A stretch of 64,000 nucleotides of DNA from Nocardioides panacisoli (lineage in GTDB: Bacteria > Actinomycetota > Actinomycetes > Propionibacteriales > Nocardioidaceae): positions 2,046,001 to 2,110,000 of the forward strand of contig NZ_CP080409.1 in NCBI RefSeq assembly GCF_019448235.1. The letters run 5' to 3'. This document shows positions 16,483 to 24,802 of the stretch, in pieces. A program made the translations under genes and the position numbers. The stretch's first letter is position 1. Each line of letters opens with the position of its first letter. Below the pieces are notes generated by a model that worked only from the letters and a program-made list of their open reading frames with translations, was not told the DNA's origin and made no database searches.

Positions 16483-17463
16483 TCAGGCGTGGCCGTCGAA
16501 CATCGAGGTCACCGAGCCGTCCTCGAAGACCTCGCGGATCGCGCGGGCGAGCATCGGCGCGATCGAGAGGGTGGTGAGCTTGTCGAACTGCTTGTCGGCC
16601 GGCAGCGGGAGGGTGTTGGTGATGACGACCTCCTGCGCCGCGCTGTTCTTGAGCCGGTCCACCGCGGGGTCGGAGAAGATCGCGTGGGTGGCGGCGATGA
16701 TCACGCCGGCCGCGCCCTCGGCCATGAGCGCCTCGGCGGCCTTCACGATGGTGCCGCCGGTGTCGATCATGTCGTCGGTGAGGATGCAGATGCGGCCCTC
16801 GACCTCGCCGACGACGCGGTTGGCGACGGTCTCGTTGGGCCGGTCGATGTCGCGGGTCTTGTGGATGAAGGCCAGCGGTACGCCGCCCAGGCGCGCCGAC
16901 CAGCGCTCGGCCACCTTGATCCGGCCGGCGTCGGGCGAGACGACGGCGAGCGGCTGGCTGCCGTACTTGTCCTGGATGTAGTCGGTGAGCAGCGGCAGCG
17001 CCATCAGGTGGTCGACGGGTCCGTCGAAGTAGCCCTGCAGCTGGTCGGCGTGGAGGTCCACCGAGATCACCCGGTCGGCACCGGCGGTCTTGAACAGGTC
17101 CGCCATCAGTCGGCCCGAGATGGGCTCACGGCCGCGGTGCTTCTTGTCCTGGCGGCTGTAGCCCCAGAACGGCATCACGACGGTGATGCGCTTGGCCGAG
17201 GCACGCTTGAGCGCGTCGACCATGATCAGGTGCTCCATGATCCACTGGTTGATCGGCGCGGTGTGGCTCTGGATGACGAACGCGTCGCAGCCGCGCACCG
17301 ACTCCTCGTAGCGGACGTAGATCTCGGAGTTGGCGAAGTCATAGGCAGACGTCGGCACGAGGGGGGTGCCGAGGATCTCGGCGACCTCGTCGGCCAGTTC
17401 GGGGTGTGCGCGGCCCGTGAAGACCATCAGATTCTTCTCGGTGGTGCGCTGGATTCCCGTCAC
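16483..17463 (-). CDS. prs: Ribose-phosphate pyrophosphokinase (PRPP synthetase)
   Basis: Makes 5-phosphoribosyl diphosphate from ribose 5-phosphate and ATP for nucleotide, His and Trp synthesis. The 326 residues show SEIYVRYEESVRGCD, the catalytic flexible-loop region ADRVISVDLHADQLQGYF, the ATP-region motif MPFWGYSRQDKKHRGREPIS and the PRPP loop DDMIDTGGTIVKAAEAL. Class I length and motifs. It lies 78 bp downstream of glmU on the same strand, the usual actinobacterial arrangement. Confidence 0.97.
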   Translation of the reverse strand: MTGIQRTTEKNLMVFTGRAHPELADEVAEILGTPLVPTSAYDFANSEIYVRYEESVRGCDAFVIQSHTAPINQWIMEHLIMVDALKRASAKRITVVMPFWGYSRQDKKHRGREPISGRLMADLFKTAGADRVISVDLHADQLQGYFDGPVDHLMALPLLTDYIQDKYGSQPLAVVSPDAGRIKVAERWSARLGGVPLAFIHKTRDIDRPNETVANRVVGEVEGRICILTDDMIDTGGTIVKAAEALMAEGAAGVIIAATHAIFSDPAVDRLKNSAAQEVVITNTLPLPADKQFDKLTTLSIAPMLARAIREVFEDGSVTSMFDGHA

Positions 17464-17541
17464 GCGTGACTCCTGGTGTCGCCGGCCGCCGTCGTCGTCG
17501 GTCGATTCTGCCGCCTCGGGACGGCGTTGCCCAAGTCCGGG

Positions 17542-19020
17542 TCAGTCCGCGGACCCGTCGGCGCCGTGGGGACCGTTTTCGCCGGCCTCCCGGGCGGCGC
17601 GCGCCGCGTCGCCCTGCGGGGTGTCGGCCCGCTTGCGCTCGGCCCAGCCCTCGAGGTTGCGCTGGCGCGCGGCGCTGAGCCCGAGCGCGCCGGGCGGGAC
17701 GTCGTTGCGGATCACTGCGCCCGCCCCGGTGCCCGCACCGTCGCCGATGTGGACCGGTGCGACGAAGGTGTTGTTCGAGGCCGTGCGCGCGTGACGACCG
17801 ACCGTGGTCCGGTGCTTGGCCACGCCGTCGTAGTTGGCGAAGATCGTGCCGGCGCCGATGTTGGTGCCCTCCCCGATCTCGGCGTCGCCGACGTAGGACA
17901 GGTGGGGCACCTTCGCGCCGGGGCCGATGTCGGCGGCCTTGGTCTCCACGAACGCGCCGATCTTGCCGCCGTCGCCCAGCCGGGTGCCCGGGCGCAGGTA
18001 GGAGAACGGGCCGACGGTGGCCCCGGCGCCGATGACGGCCAGCTGGCCGTGCGTGCGTACGACGCGCGCACCGCTGCCGATCTCGCAGTCCTCCAGCGTG
18101 GTGTCGGGACCGATCACGGCGTCCTCGGCGACGCTGGTGGCGCCGAGGAGCTGGGTGCCGGGGAGGATCGTGACGTCGGCGGCGAGCTCGACGTCGGCGT
18201 CGATCCACGTGGTGGTGGGATCCATGACCGTGACGCCCTCCCGCATCCAGTCCTCGAGGATGCGGCGGTTGAGCTGGCGGCCGAGCTCGGCGAGCTGGAC
18301 CCGGTCATTGGCCCCCTCGGTCTGGCCGACGTCGTCGATCGGATGGGCGGTGACGGTCTGGCCGTCGTCGCGCGCGAGCTGCACCGCGTCGGTGAGGTAG
18401 TACTCGCCCTTGGCGTTGTCGTTGCCGATGCGCTCGATCACCTCACGCAGGAAGCCGGCCTCGAAGGCGAGGATCCCGGAGTTGATCTCGCAGATCGCGC
18501 GCTGCTCGGCCGTGGCGTCCTTCTCCTCCACGATGGCCAGCACCTCGTCCTCGCCGTCCCGGACGATGCGGCCGTAGCCGAACGGGTCGGGAACGACACC
18601 GGAGAGGATGCTCACCGCGGCCTGGGCGGCGTGGTGCTCGGCGGCGAAGCGCGTGAGGCTGGCGCCGGTGAGCAGCGGAGTGTCGCCGGTGGCGACCAGG
18701 ACGGTGCCCTCCTCGGGCAGGTCGTCGGCGTCGGCGAGGGCGGCGAGTGCGGCGCGGACCGCGTCCCCGGTGCCGTGCTGCTCCTCCTGGACCGCGAGCA
18801 CGACGTCGTCGTGCAGGTCGCGGATGTGGTCACCGACCAGCTCGCGCTGGTGGCCCACCACGGCGACGACCCGCGCGGGTCGGGCGCTGCGCACCGCCGC
18901 CAGGACGTGCCCGATCATGCTGCGACCGGCCAAGGAGTGGAGCACCTTGGGCGTCTTGGACTTCATCCGCGTGCCGCCCCCGGCGGCCAACACGATGACG
19001 GTCAACTGGTCGCTCGTCAC
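17542..19020 (-). CDS. glmU: Bifunctional GlmU: GlcN-1-P acetyltransferase / GlcNAc-1-P uridylyltransferase
   Basis: Last two steps to UDP-GlcNAc for peptidoglycan (and, in actinobacteria, mycothiol). N-terminal uridylyltransferase: VLAAGGGTRMKSKTPKVLH loop, QEEQHGTGDAV, and GDTPLL. C-terminal left-handed beta helix from about residue 265: the hexapeptide repeats end in GPFSYLRPGTRL and GTNIGAGTIFANYDG, with catalytic His in AKHRTTVG. 492 residues from the GTG at 19020. The open frame continues upstream, but that part is the antisense-like reading of tRNA-Gln, so the longer start is rejected. The C-terminus has a 40-residue charged tail. Confidence 0.96.
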   Translation of the reverse strand: MTSDQLTVIVLAAGGGTRMKSKTPKVLHSLAGRSMIGHVLAAVRSARPARVVAVVGHQRELVGDHIRDLHDDVVLAVQEEQHGTGDAVRAALAALADADDLPEEGTVLVATGDTPLLTGASLTRFAAEHHAAQAAVSILSGVVPDPFGYGRIVRDGEDEVLAIVEEKDATAEQRAICEINSGILAFEAGFLREVIERIGNDNAKGEYYLTDAVQLARDDGQTVTAHPIDDVGQTEGANDRVQLAELGRQLNRRILEDWMREGVTVMDPTTTWIDADVELAADVTILPGTQLLGATSVAEDAVIGPDTTLEDCEIGSGARVVRTHGQLAVIGAGATVGPFSYLRPGTRLGDGGKIGAFVETKAADIGPGAKVPHLSYVGDAEIGEGTNIGAGTIFANYDGVAKHRTTVGRHARTASNNTFVAPVHIGDGAGTGAGAVIRNDVPPGALGLSAARQRNLEGWAERKRADTPQGDAARAAREAGENGPHGADGSAD

Positions 19021-19057
19021 GCTTCCCCATCCTTCTCGCCACGGCTGTCGGCCGGCA

Positions 19058-19139
19058 TGGCTCCCCGGGTAGGAGTCGAACCTACGTCGCTTGTCCTGAT
19101 TCAAAGTCAGGCGGGCCCTGCCGACAGACCAACCGGGGA
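19058..19139 (-). tRNA. tRNA-Gln (TTG), CCA encoded
   Basis: Read on the reverse strand, the 7-bp acceptor stem TCCCCGG pairs with CCGGGGA, followed by G and an encoded CCA. The anticodon arm is CCTGA-CTTTGAA-TCAGG with anticodon TTG (reads CAA). The T arm is GTAGG-TTCGACT-CCTAC. The D arm is plausible (GGTC/GGCC) but irregular, and the variable region is nine bases, giving 79 nt before CCA. A TAGGGT box lies upstream. Gln tRNA next to glmU is a common actinobacterial arrangement. Confidence 0.85.
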
Positions 19140-19222
19140 TCGCTCACCAACCCTAGACGTGAGTCGGGCCCTGGACATGGGTCGGGGGGGGCAGTCGATC
19201 TGCCCCGCCCGATCATTGACGG

Positions 19223-19271
19223 CTCTCGGTCCGGTCGGCCGCCCCGAGCTTGCGGCCGACCGGACCGAGAG
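19223..19271 (-). terminator. Strong hairpin terminator after the small peptide gene
   Basis: Perfect 20-bp stem whose left arm begins CTCTCGGTCCGGTC (19223-19242) and whose right arm is 19252-19271, with a 9-nt loop. It begins 9 bp after the stop of the 40-residue peptide gene. A second hairpin (GGGGCAG/CTGCCCC, 19188-19206) follows. Together they isolate the peptide gene from tRNA-Gln and glmU. Confidence 0.85.
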
Positions 19272-19280
19272 ACGAGCCCT

Positions 19281-19403
19281 CTAGCAGCAGTGCTCGGTCG
19301 TGTTGGTCTTCACGACGGGCGCCGCCGCGGCCGGCGAAACCGGAGCCACCGCTGTCACGAACGCCACGGCCATTGCTGCCACTGCCAACTTGGTCTTGGT
19401 CAC
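19281..19403 (-). CDS. 40-residue secreted peptide ending in Cys-Cys
   Basis: A small gene with an ideal ribosome site: CAGGAG, 7 nt, then GTG at 19403. The product starts MTKTK, has the hydrophobic stretch LAVAAMAVAFVTAVAPV, an Ala-rich signal-peptidase site around residues 25-28 (SPAAAA), and would release a mature peptide of about 12-13 residues, PVVKTNTTEHCC. The two terminal Cys are adjacent. The gene has its own terminator and a promoter element that matches that of the divergent XRE-TPR regulator. By analogy with RRNPP systems it may encode a peptide signal; this is inference. No known family was recognised. Confidence 0.78.
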   Translation of the reverse strand: MTKTKLAVAAMAVAFVTAVAPVSPAAAAPVVKTNTTEHCC

Positions 19404-19459
19404 GGTTCCACTCCTGAGTTGTGTGAGGCTGGTGCCGACCCGGGAACCGACAAGGACTA

Positions 19460-19488
19460 TGTCACATTTCGGCTTGCCTAGTTGTCAA
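19460..19488 (-). promoter_or_regulatory. Shared bipartite element at the peptide promoter
   Basis: On the reverse strand TTGACAA is followed after exactly 15 nt by TGTGACA. The same layout occurs on the forward strand at 19681-19709 before the regulator gene. TTGACA could be the -35 hexamer with a weak -10 (TGACAT or CATAGT) behind it; transcription would start about 45 nt before the peptide GTG. Both half-sites are palindromic heptamers, so it may be a regulator-binding site overlapping the promoter. Confidence 0.6.
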
Positions 19489-19616
19489 ATCCCGATCAGT
19501 GTACCTATTCTTGGTGCTCAGTTGTAGAGGCAAAAGCGCGAGGACGATGTCTCCCTCATGTCGCGTCGGAGCGCCCGCCCCTGCAGCATCCCGGGAAGTC
19601 CCCCCAAGTCCCGGGC

Positions 19617-19664
19617 AGATGGCCCCCAGGCCTCCGGCACCCCCCGCCGGAGCGGGGGCCATCT
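19617..19664. terminator. Large hairpin in the 315-bp peptide/regulator intergenic region
   Basis: An 11-bp outer stem (AGATGGCCCCC with GGGGGCCATCT) and a 7-bp inner stem (CTCCGGC with GCCGGAG) with a small asymmetric internal loop and 7-nt apical loop. It lies just upstream of the regulator promoter, within the 19404-19718 stretch that otherwise holds the two promoter elements and no convincing gene. It probably insulates the regulator from upstream transcription or extrudes as a regulatory cruciform. Confidence 0.6.
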
Positions 19665-19680
19665 CCAGTTGGATGAACAT

Positions 19681-19709
19681 TTGACAAACTTGCCTGTGGT
19701 TGTGTCACA
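19681..19709 (+). promoter_or_regulatory. Shared bipartite element at the XRE-TPR gene promoter
   Basis: TTGACAA, 15 nt, TGTCACA: identical in spacing to the peptide-gene element on the other strand. CACAAT at 19706-19711 can serve as a -10 box seven bases before the ATG at 19719, and no Shine-Dalgarno is present, so the regulator mRNA is probably leaderless. If the regulator binds the element, both genes would be under its control. Confidence 0.6.
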
Positions 19710-19718
19710 ATCTGGTCC

Positions 19719-21089
19719 ATGCGCGTCAGTCACGCCGATCGCCTGCGCACGATCGACTCGGGAGAACTCGGCTCACGCCTGCGCCGAGCACGGTTGGCGA
19801 GCGGATTGACCCAGACCGAGCTGGCCGGCGAGGACATCTCCGTGGGCTACGTCTCCCGGATCGAGACCGGCGACCGGCGTCCCAAGCTCGACGTCCTCAC
19901 CACGCTCGCCGAGCGCCTCGACGCCCGGCTGGACGACCTGCTCCACGACGCGGGCGCCCAGGACCGCGAGGAGATCCGCCTCGGCCTCGACTACGTTCAG
20001 CTCGCGCTGGAGACCGGCGAGTCCCGCGAGGCCGAGCAACAGGCCCGCACCCTGCGCGCCCGTGCGGCAGAGATCGACTCCGCGGACCTCGCCCACCGCG
20101 CCACCTACCTCCACGCCCGCGCCCTGGAGGCGCTCGGCGACGTCGACGCCGCAATCACCGGCCAGGAGGACGTGGTCGCCCAAGGCTCTGGCCTGGTGGT
20201 CCTCGAGGCGGCGATCGCCCTGTGCCGCTGCCTGCGCGAGACCGGTGACTTCACGCTCGCCATCGAGTCCGGCGAGGCCGTGCTCGCGGGCCTGGACGAG
20301 TCCGGCCTGGCCCACACCGACGAGGCGGTCCAGCTGGCCGCCACGACGGCCTCGGCGTACGTCGAGCGGGGCGACCTGCACCGCGCGATGCGCATCTGCG
20401 ACGCCGCCCTCTCCCGCGCCGAGGAGGTCGCCACCCCGAAGGCCCGGGCGAGCGCGGCCTGGCAGGCCAGCATCGTGCACTCCCACCGCGGCGACCTGTC
20501 CACGGCCACCCGGCTCGCCTCCCGCGCCCTGGCGTTGCTCTCCGAGGGACAGGACCGGCGCAACCTGGTCCGACTGCGGGTCCAGGTGGCGTCGCTGCGC
20601 CTGCGCGAGGACCCGTCGCAGGCGGCCTCGGTCATCGCCGACCTCACCGCCGTGCGCGCCGAACAGACCGATTCCAGCGCCTCCCGCATCGAGCGGGCCC
20701 GGGCCGGGATGGTCATGGCCCACGCGCACCTGGTCACCGGTGAGCCCGAGCTCGCACTCCACCTCACCGACGAGGCCCGGGAGGCCGCGGGCGACCGCGC
20801 CGCCCAGCTCCAGGTCGAGGCCCTCGTCATCCGCGGCCAGGCGTTGACCGCCCTGGGCCGGTCCGAGGAGGCCAGCGCGGCCTACCGCGAGGGCGTCACG
20901 CTCCTCACCGGCGCCGGCGCCGACCGTTCCGCGGCCCAGCTGTGGTTCGAGCTCGCCGAGCTGCTCGAGGGCGTCGGCGAGGAGACCGCGGCGCGGCATG
21001 CCTACCGCAGCGCGGCGGCATCCACCGGGCTCGTATCCCGCGCCCCCCAGTGGTCGCCGATCACGGCGCCGCCGGCCCCGCTGGCCTGA
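19719..21089 (+). CDS. XRE-family HTH regulator with TPR array (RRNPP-like architecture)
   Basis: A 456-residue cytoplasmic regulator. Residues 15-70 form a Cro/CI-type helix-turn-helix (GSRLRRARLASGLTQTELAGEDISVGYVSRIETGDRRPKLDVLTTLA, recognition helix around SVGYVSRIE). Residues 80-450 consist of about nine helix pairs of TPR type, for example RLGLDYVQLALETGESREAEQQA and AAWQASIVHSHRGDLSTATRLASRAL. HTH plus TPR is the architecture of PlcR, NprR, PrgX and other peptide-sensing regulators. The adjacent divergent gene encodes a short secreted peptide with a matching promoter element. A peptide-responsive role is inferred; TPR regulators with other ligands also exist. Confidence 0.88.
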   Translation: MRVSHADRLRTIDSGELGSRLRRARLASGLTQTELAGEDISVGYVSRIETGDRRPKLDVLTTLAERLDARLDDLLHDAGAQDREEIRLGLDYVQLALETGESREAEQQARTLRARAAEIDSADLAHRATYLHARALEALGDVDAAITGQEDVVAQGSGLVVLEAAIALCRCLRETGDFTLAIESGEAVLAGLDESGLAHTDEAVQLAATTASAYVERGDLHRAMRICDAALSRAEEVATPKARASAAWQASIVHSHRGDLSTATRLASRALALLSEGQDRRNLVRLRVQVASLRLREDPSQAASVIADLTAVRAEQTDSSASRIERARAGMVMAHAHLVTGEPELALHLTDEAREAAGDRAAQLQVEALVIRGQALTALGRSEEASAAYREGVTLLTGAGADRSAAQLWFELAELLEGVGEETAARHAYRSAAASTGLVSRAPQWSPITAPPAPLA

Positions 21090-21113
21090 GACTGCGCGGC
21101 GCCGCACCGCGCC

Positions 21114-22262
21114 TCAGGAGAGCAGGTCCCGCCCCACGACCATCCGCTGGATCTGGTTGGTGCCCTCGAAGATCTGGGTGACCTTCGCGTCGCGGAAGAG
21201 CCGCTCCACGGGGTACTCCCGGGTGTAGCCGTTGCCGGCCAGCACCTGCACCGCATCGGTGGTCACCCGCATCGCGGCATCGGTGGCGGTCAGCTTGGCG
21301 ATGCTGGCCTGTCGCCCGTAGGGCTTGCCGGCGTCCTTGAGGCGCGCGGCGTGCAGGTACGTCGCGCGGGCGCGCTCGACCTCGGTGGCCATGTCGGCCA
21401 GCAGGAACTGCATCCCCTGGAACCGCCCGATGGGCTGGCCGAACTGCTCCCGCTCGCCGGCGTACTCGACCGCGTGCGCGAGCGCCGCCTGGGCGATGCC
21501 GGTGGCGACGGCAGCGATCCCGAGCCGGCCCGCGTCCAGGGCCGACAGGGCCACCGGCATGCCGCGGCCCTCCTCGCCGATCAGCTGCGCCGCGGAGACC
21601 CGCGCGTCGTCGAAGAGCACCTGGGTGGTGACGTCGCAGGCGAGCCCCATCTTCTTCTCCGGTGCGCCGAAGGACATCCCCTCGGTGCCGTCGGGCACCA
21701 CGAATGCGGACAGTCCCCGCTTGGGGTCCTCGCTGGTGCGTGCGAAGAGGATGTAGTAGTCCGCGCACGAGCCGTTGGAGATCCACTGCTTGGTGCCGGA
21801 CACGGCGTACTCGTCGCCGTCCCGACGGGCCGCGGTGCGGATGCCGCTCACGTCGGAGCCGGCCTGCGGCTCGGAGAGGCAGTAGGCGCCGAGCCAGTCG
21901 CCACCCAGCATCCGGGGCAGCCAGGTGTCCTTGAGCTCCTGGGACCCGTTGGCCCACACCACGGTGGCGGTGAGCGAGTGGACGCTGGTGCCGACGCCCA
22001 CGCTCGGCCAGGCGGTGGCGATCTCCTCGATCACCTGCAGGTAGACCTCGTAGGGCTGCGCACCGCCGCCGTACTCCTCGGGGAAGGGCAGGCTGAGCAG
22101 CCCGGTGCGTCCCAGCAGCCGGTAGGCCTCCTCGGGGAACTCGGCCCGCTCCTCGGCCTCGGCGACCTGGGGCGCGAGCTCCTTGGTCGCGATCTCCCGG
22201 GCCAGTCCGAGCAGCTCCTCGGACTCCTCACTCGGCAACAGCCGCTCCACCTGCGTACCCAT
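21114..22262 (-). CDS. Acyl-CoA dehydrogenase
   Basis: FAD enzyme of fatty-acid or branched-chain amino-acid degradation. The 382 residues show the family signatures [16 protein letters not shown] (substrate/FAD loop) and the C-terminal [38 protein letters not shown], with Glu366 at the usual catalytic-base position of short-chain-type dehydrogenases. Chain-length specificity cannot be read by eye. The gene ends an operon cysS-rlmB-phosphoesterase-this gene, with an 9-bp gap to the phosphoesterase stop. The GTACCC-ATG start leads [14 protein letters not shown]. Confidence 0.93.
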   Translation of the reverse strand: MGTQVERLLPSEESEELLGLAREIATKELAPQVAEAEERAEFPEEAYRLLGRTGLLSLPFPEEYGGGAQPYEVYLQVIEEIATAWPSVGVGTSVHSLTATVVWANGSQELKDTWLPRMLGGDWLGAYCLSEPQAGSDVSGIRTAARRDGDEYAVSGTKQWISNGSCADYYILFARTSEDPKRGLSAFVVPDGTEGMSFGAPEKKMGLACDVTTQVLFDDARVSAAQLIGEEGRGMPVALSALDAGRLGIAAVATGIAQAALAHAVEYAGEREQFGQPIGRFQGMQFLLADMATEVERARATYLHAARLKDAGKPYGRQASIAKLTATDAAMRVTTDAVQVLAGNGYTREYPVERLFRDAKVTQIFEGTNQIQRMVVGRDLLS

Positions 22263-22271
22263 GGCGCCACC

Positions 22272-23819
22272 CTAGGACGCGGGCTCCTCCTCCGCCTCGT
22301 CCGCGTAGGTCAGCCGCTCGTAGTCACCGACGACGTAGGCGCCGTTGGTCTCCAGTCCGACGGACTGGATGCCGACCGGACGCCCGTCACGGTAGGTCAC
22401 CAGGGCGACACCGGCCTGGCGACGGGGCTTGCTCCCGGTCGCGATCGCGTACGCCGCTCCCCCGGTGGTCCCGACCGTGTAGGTGTAGCCGGTGGTGCCG
22501 TCGGTGCCGATCACCTCGGTCGGCCCGGCCTGCACGTGCGTGTGTCCGCCCAGCACCAGGTCGACGCAACCGCGGGTCAGCGCCGCACGTCCGAGGTTCG
22601 CGTCGTGGACCAGGAGCGTGTTGACCCGGTCGCCCCGTTCGTCGGCCTCGCACGCCGCGTCGGCCAGCCGCTGGCGGACCTCGTCGAAGGACAGGCCGGA
22701 CTCCTGCCGCCAGTCCCCCAGTCCGCTGGCGCGGGGGTCGTCGATCCCCAGGATCCGTGAGTCGCCGGGGCCGTCGACGACCTCGTCGTCGAAGTAGGTC
22801 CACCCCAGGCCGGAGAGCCGGTCCCGGACGAAGCCGCCGTGGTCGTGGTTGCCGGCGACCGCCCACCGGCCGGACACGTCGTCGAACGCGGCGTTGAGGG
22901 AGTCCAGTGAGAACGCCTCCCACGACTGGCCGGTCGAGGTGTCGTCGCCGGCGTTGAGCACCGCGGTCGCGCCGGCGCGGTCACCGATGGCGCGGGCGAC
23001 CCGGTCCATGCCGACGTTGTCGTGACGGTCGGAGACCAGCAGGGCGACCGTCTCGTCCTCCCGCGGCTGGCGCAGGTCGAGCATCGTGGCGTCGGCGGCG
23101 GCGACGTCGTAGAACGCCTGGCTCTTCTCATACGTGCTCAGTGCGCTCTGGACCAGCCGCCGGGTCTGCTGCGCCGCGGCACCGCCGGCGGCCTCCACCC
23201 CGTCGAGGTCGCCGGGCAACGGCACGCCGGGTCCGACGAACGCCGACAGCGGCTGCCAGGCACGAGGCGTTCCCGGGTCGGCCGCGGGAGGGTCGGACTC
23301 CCACGGCTGGGTCAGGCCGGCGCCGACGAGCACGACGGCGCCCGCCCCGACGAGGCCGGCCCGCGTCGGCAGGCGCCGCCACAGCTGGCGGCGGCGCTCC
23401 CGGCCGACGACGTGCCAGCCGATCAACGGGAGCAGTCCGACGGCGAGCCCCCGGACGCCCGAGTCGACGGCCATGTCGGTCAGGGAGCGGCGTACGGCGT
23501 CGATCTGGCCGTCGGGGTTGCTGCCGATGGCGGCGTACCGGCGACCGAGCTCGGGCAACGAGCTCGCCGTGGTGTCGCCCAGCGTGATCGTCACCCCGAC
23601 GGGGGTGTCGGTGTCGAGCCGGAAGTCGGGGAAGACCGGGCCGGTGCGGACCACGGCGTAGCCGGAGAAGTCGGGACGCAGCGTCGCGGTGTGGCTGGCG
23701 ACGTCGACGCTGCGTTCGGAGGTCAGGAAGAACGCCAACCCGGCGACGGCACTGACCAGCAGCCACACCACCAGGTGGACCACGACGACCAGGGCGGACC
23801 TCAGCACACGCGTCCTCAC
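22272..23819 (-). CDS. Membrane-anchored metallophosphoesterase
   Basis: A 515-residue calcineurin-like phosphoesterase of unknown substrate. Residues 10-35 form a transmembrane helix (ALVVVVHLVVWLLVSAVAGLAFFL) and a second hydrophobic pair lies at about 115-175 (LAVGLLPLIGW; AGLVGAGAVVLVGAGL). The phosphoesterase domain follows: SDRHDN (usually D-x-H), NAGDDT, AVAGNHDHGG (GNHE/D), VHD and GGHTHVQAG (GHxH). Start ATG at 23819 overlaps the rlmB stop by 4 bp, showing coupling. The catalytic domain may face outside; the substrate could be a cell-envelope phosphoester. Confidence 0.85.
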   Translation of the reverse strand: MRTRVLRSALVVVVHLVVWLLVSAVAGLAFFLTSERSVDVASHTATLRPDFSGYAVVRTGPVFPDFRLDTDTPVGVTITLGDTTASSLPELGRRYAAIGSNPDGQIDAVRRSLTDMAVDSGVRGLAVGLLPLIGWHVVGRERRRQLWRRLPTRAGLVGAGAVVLVGAGLTQPWESDPPAADPGTPRAWQPLSAFVGPGVPLPGDLDGVEAAGGAAAQQTRRLVQSALSTYEKSQAFYDVAAADATMLDLRQPREDETVALLVSDRHDNVGMDRVARAIGDRAGATAVLNAGDDTSTGQSWEAFSLDSLNAAFDDVSGRWAVAGNHDHGGFVRDRLSGLGWTYFDDEVVDGPGDSRILGIDDPRASGLGDWRQESGLSFDEVRQRLADAACEADERGDRVNTLLVHDANLGRAALTRGCVDLVLGGHTHVQAGPTEVIGTDGTTGYTYTVGTTGGAAYAIATGSKPRRQAGVALVTYRDGRPVGIQSVGLETNGAYVVGDYERLTYADEAEEEPAS

Positions 23820-24781
23820 CGGGACGATCGCGCCTCCGCGATCGCGTAGAGCGCCACCGATGCGGCGACGCCCGCGTTCAGGGACTCGACCGTGGTGGCC
23901 ATCGGCACGCCGACGAGCCGGTCACAGGTCTCGCTGACCAGCCGGGAGAGACCACCACCCTCGGCGCCCACGACCACCACCAACGGGTCCGTGGCGAGGT
24001 CGGGGTCGGCGGCGAGGTCGGGCAGCGAGAGGTCGCCGTCCGCGGCCAGTCCGACGACGAAGCAGCCCGCCTCCTGGTACTCCTTGAGCTGGCGGGTCAG
24101 GTTGACCGCCTGCGCGACGGGGGTCCGCGCGGCCGCTCCCGCCGAGGTCTTCCACGCGGCGGCCGTCATCCGCGCCGTACGCCGCTCCCCGATCAGCACG
24201 CCGTGGGCGCCGAACGCCGCAGCGCTGCGGACGATGGCGCCCAGGTTGCGCGGGTCGGTGACCTGGTCGAGCACCACGATCAGGGGCGCCTGCCCCGCGT
24301 CGTGGGCACGCTCCACCAGCGACATCGGCGTGGCGTACTCGTAGGCGGGGATGCGCGCGGCGACGCCCTGGTGGACGGCACCGCCGGTGAGCCGGTCGAG
24401 CTCGCCGCGACCGACCTCGGAGAGCCCGACGCCGCGGTCGGCGGCGATGCGGAAGACCTCCTTGATGCGGTTGTCGCGCTCGGCGCCGTCGGCGACGTAG
24501 ACCGTGCTCACCGGGACGCCCTCGCGCAGCGCCTCGACGACGGCGTTGCGTCCGGCGATCCACTCGGTCTCGGCGCCGCTGCGGCGCTTGGCGGGCGGCT
24601 TGGAGCCGCCGCTGCTCGCGGCCTGCTTGCGCTTGTGCGCCTTGTGGTAGACGCGGTCCTCGGCCTTGGGCGTCGGGCCCTTGCCGGCCAGGCCGCGGCG
24701 TACGCGGCCACCCGAGCCTGCGGTCCGGGCCTTGTTGCTGTCCTTGCGGACCGCACCCTTGCGCTTGGAGTTACCGGCCAT
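23816..24781 (-). CDS. rlmB: 23S rRNA (guanosine-2'-O-)-methyltransferase RlmB (SpoU family)
   Basis: SAM-dependent SPOUT methyltransferase that 2'-O-methylates G2251 of 23S rRNA (E. coli number). The knotted domain shows NLGAIVRSAAAFGAHGVL (motif 1, Arg), VVVGAEGGGLSRLV (motif 2) and VPMATTVESLNAGVAASVALYA (motif 3). Before it is the substrate-binding L30e-like domain (IAGRNAVVEALREGVPVSTVYVAD). The first 70 residues are a very basic, low-complexity tail, common in actinobacterial copies. 321 residues. It follows cysS by 21 bp. Confidence 0.94.
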   Translation of the reverse strand: MAGNSKRKGAVRKDSNKARTAGSGGRVRRGLAGKGPTPKAEDRVYHKAHKRKQAASSGGSKPPAKRRSGAETEWIAGRNAVVEALREGVPVSTVYVADGAERDNRIKEVFRIAADRGVGLSEVGRGELDRLTGGAVHQGVAARIPAYEYATPMSLVERAHDAGQAPLIVVLDQVTDPRNLGAIVRSAAAFGAHGVLIGERRTARMTAAAWKTSAGAAARTPVAQAVNLTRQLKEYQEAGCFVVGLAADGDLSLPDLAADPDLATDPLVVVVGAEGGGLSRLVSETCDRLVGVPMATTVESLNAGVAASVALYAIAEARSSR

Positions 24782-24802
24782 GGGTGGGGGTTCCTTCCGT
24801 GG

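Noticed and set aside
19021..19104. Longer start for GlmU adding about 28 residues
   Set aside because: That stretch is the tRNA-Gln gene read through; GTG at 19020 gives the conserved GlmU N-terminus.
19462..19733. Small reverse-strand frames of about 70 codons between the peptide gene and the regulator
   Set aside because: They have no ribosome site or recognisable fold and run through the large hairpin and promoters; composition reflects the palindrome.
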